Assembly (NCBI RefSeq): GCF_001039355.2
Contig: NW_019775392.1
Location: forward strand, 129,162-184,218
Reading direction: 5' to 3'
From: Lingula anatina
Taxonomy: Eukaryota; Brachiopoda; Lingulata; Lingulida; Lingulidae
DNA: 55,057 nucleotides
Positions 54,354 to 55,057 of this stretch are shown piece by piece (positions within the stretch are counted from its first letter, which is position 1; every line of letters starts with the position of its first letter). Below the pieces are notes generated by a model. The model searched no databases, was not told where the DNA came from, and saw only the letters and a program-made list of their open reading frames with translations. The translations under genes were made by a program, and so were the position numbers.

Positions 54354-55057
54354 TGTCCCATTTCACTACCACTTAACCTGACCAATGTCCACTGCCTCAA
54401 AACAATGTTCCACTAAAATCAAGCTACTAGTAGAGGTGCTGACAAATATCAAATCAGCCCATAAGCATGATAGTGGGAGGGCTTTAAATTTATTTGCCTT
54501 CATTAGACATATTTTTTGACCAATTACCCTTTTCTTGTACATGTACGTTTTAGTATCGATAAATTAAAAAGAAATAGTGTAATTTTACTATAATATACTT
54601 CCAATTTTTTGGTCTTCCATTGTTTTGGTCTAGATTAACCCGACCCGGTGTGGTGTGTACCGCCGGGAGCGTGAACCATCCGTTCTGCTCATGCGCACTA
54701 AACGCAGGCAAATCTGAAGGACTTCCGACGTGTACAGTCCGTCTCTATATGGGCATTTTTACAATCCTGGGCTCCTTTTTTTCCCACCAAGGGTCAAAAA
54801 TAGAAGTCATTTTTGTGTTGAAATGTGTACTTTTCTTGAAAGTATAGACCTGAAGGGTATAAGAAATGACAATCCCGAGATAAAACCTTGTGTATGTATA
54901 AAGATATGATCATTTGAATTTTGAAAATCATTTTTTTAATTTTCATAAGCTAAACCTTGAAGTGTGTGACTTTTATGGTAATTTAAGGTATTGATCTCCA
55001 AAAAACCACTTAGTTTTACTCAGGGAGTATTGCTCTTTTATGTATTTGCAAAAAAAA

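Larger units (their letters stand above)
52987..55057. other. Region upstream of the first visible VPS35 exon
   Basis: None of the conserved N-terminal VPS35 segments was found here on the minus strand, so this is intron or intergenic DNA. It contains a possible unrelated exon (53581-53797), a G8 run near 53260, an A-rich stretch near 54001, and a tRNA-like sequence (54285-54353). Confidence 0.5.

Noticed and set aside
1-55057. CRISPR arrays, operons, prokaryotic genes or an integrated DNA virus
   Set aside because: No regularly spaced repeats, no prokaryotic gene layout and no viral capsid or replication gene were found. All recognised genes are animal or retrotransposon.

Overview
The window is nuclear DNA of an invertebrate animal. 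Genes are split by GT-AG introns, the DNA is AT-rich and full of microsatellites, and several transposon classes are present (a BEL/Pao LTR retrotransposon, many short TIR elements, tRNA-like SINE heads). Protein similarity and repeat style suggest a lophotrochozoan, probably a mollusc; this is inferred from sequence character, not a database match. Three single-N positions (8237, 48876, 52037) mark contig joins, and each join is accompanied by duplicated sequence, so part of the layout is assembly artefact.

Region by region. 1-3144: gene-poor, AT-rich. 3145-6462 (+): a complete seven-exon cyclophilin H gene (PPIH, spliceosomal peptidyl-prolyl isomerase, 178 aa) with at least three MITEs in intron 5, two of them nested. 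6184-8236 is repeated almost perfectly as 8238-10291 across the N at 8237, so the second PPIH last exon is a spurious copy. 10292-13700 holds only repeats and one possible orphan exon. 13.7-36.3 kb is a locally duplicated cluster of intronless-CDS 7-TM receptors: two full copies (13819-14952 and 23284-24399), one 3' fragment (about 29739-30110) and one 5' fragment (35811-36277). Their flanks are duplicated too: 16.7-19.05 kb matches 30.1-32.9 kb, and 20.46-23.28 kb matches 33.4-35.8 kb. The 5' fragment ends exactly at the LTR of a BEL/Pao element (36278-42957, minus strand), whose other side does not resume the receptor gene. 43.0-44.9 kb has no recognised gene.

44975-52986 (-): the 3' two-thirds of VPS35, the retromer core subunit, in 12 exons that keep frame with one another and end in the conserved GLIL C-terminus. 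The 5' exons (about the first 180 residues) are not visible and probably lie beyond 55057. Three of its exons appear twice around the N at 48876. The two versions differ only synonymously where compared, but carry different transposon insertions in the introns, as expected if two haplotypes were placed in tandem.

The two housekeeping genes (PPIH, VPS35) are unrelated functionally. The receptors form a rapidly duplicating family with unusual motif losses, which is the most interesting biology here, together with a well-resolved record of nested MITE insertion and possible excision.
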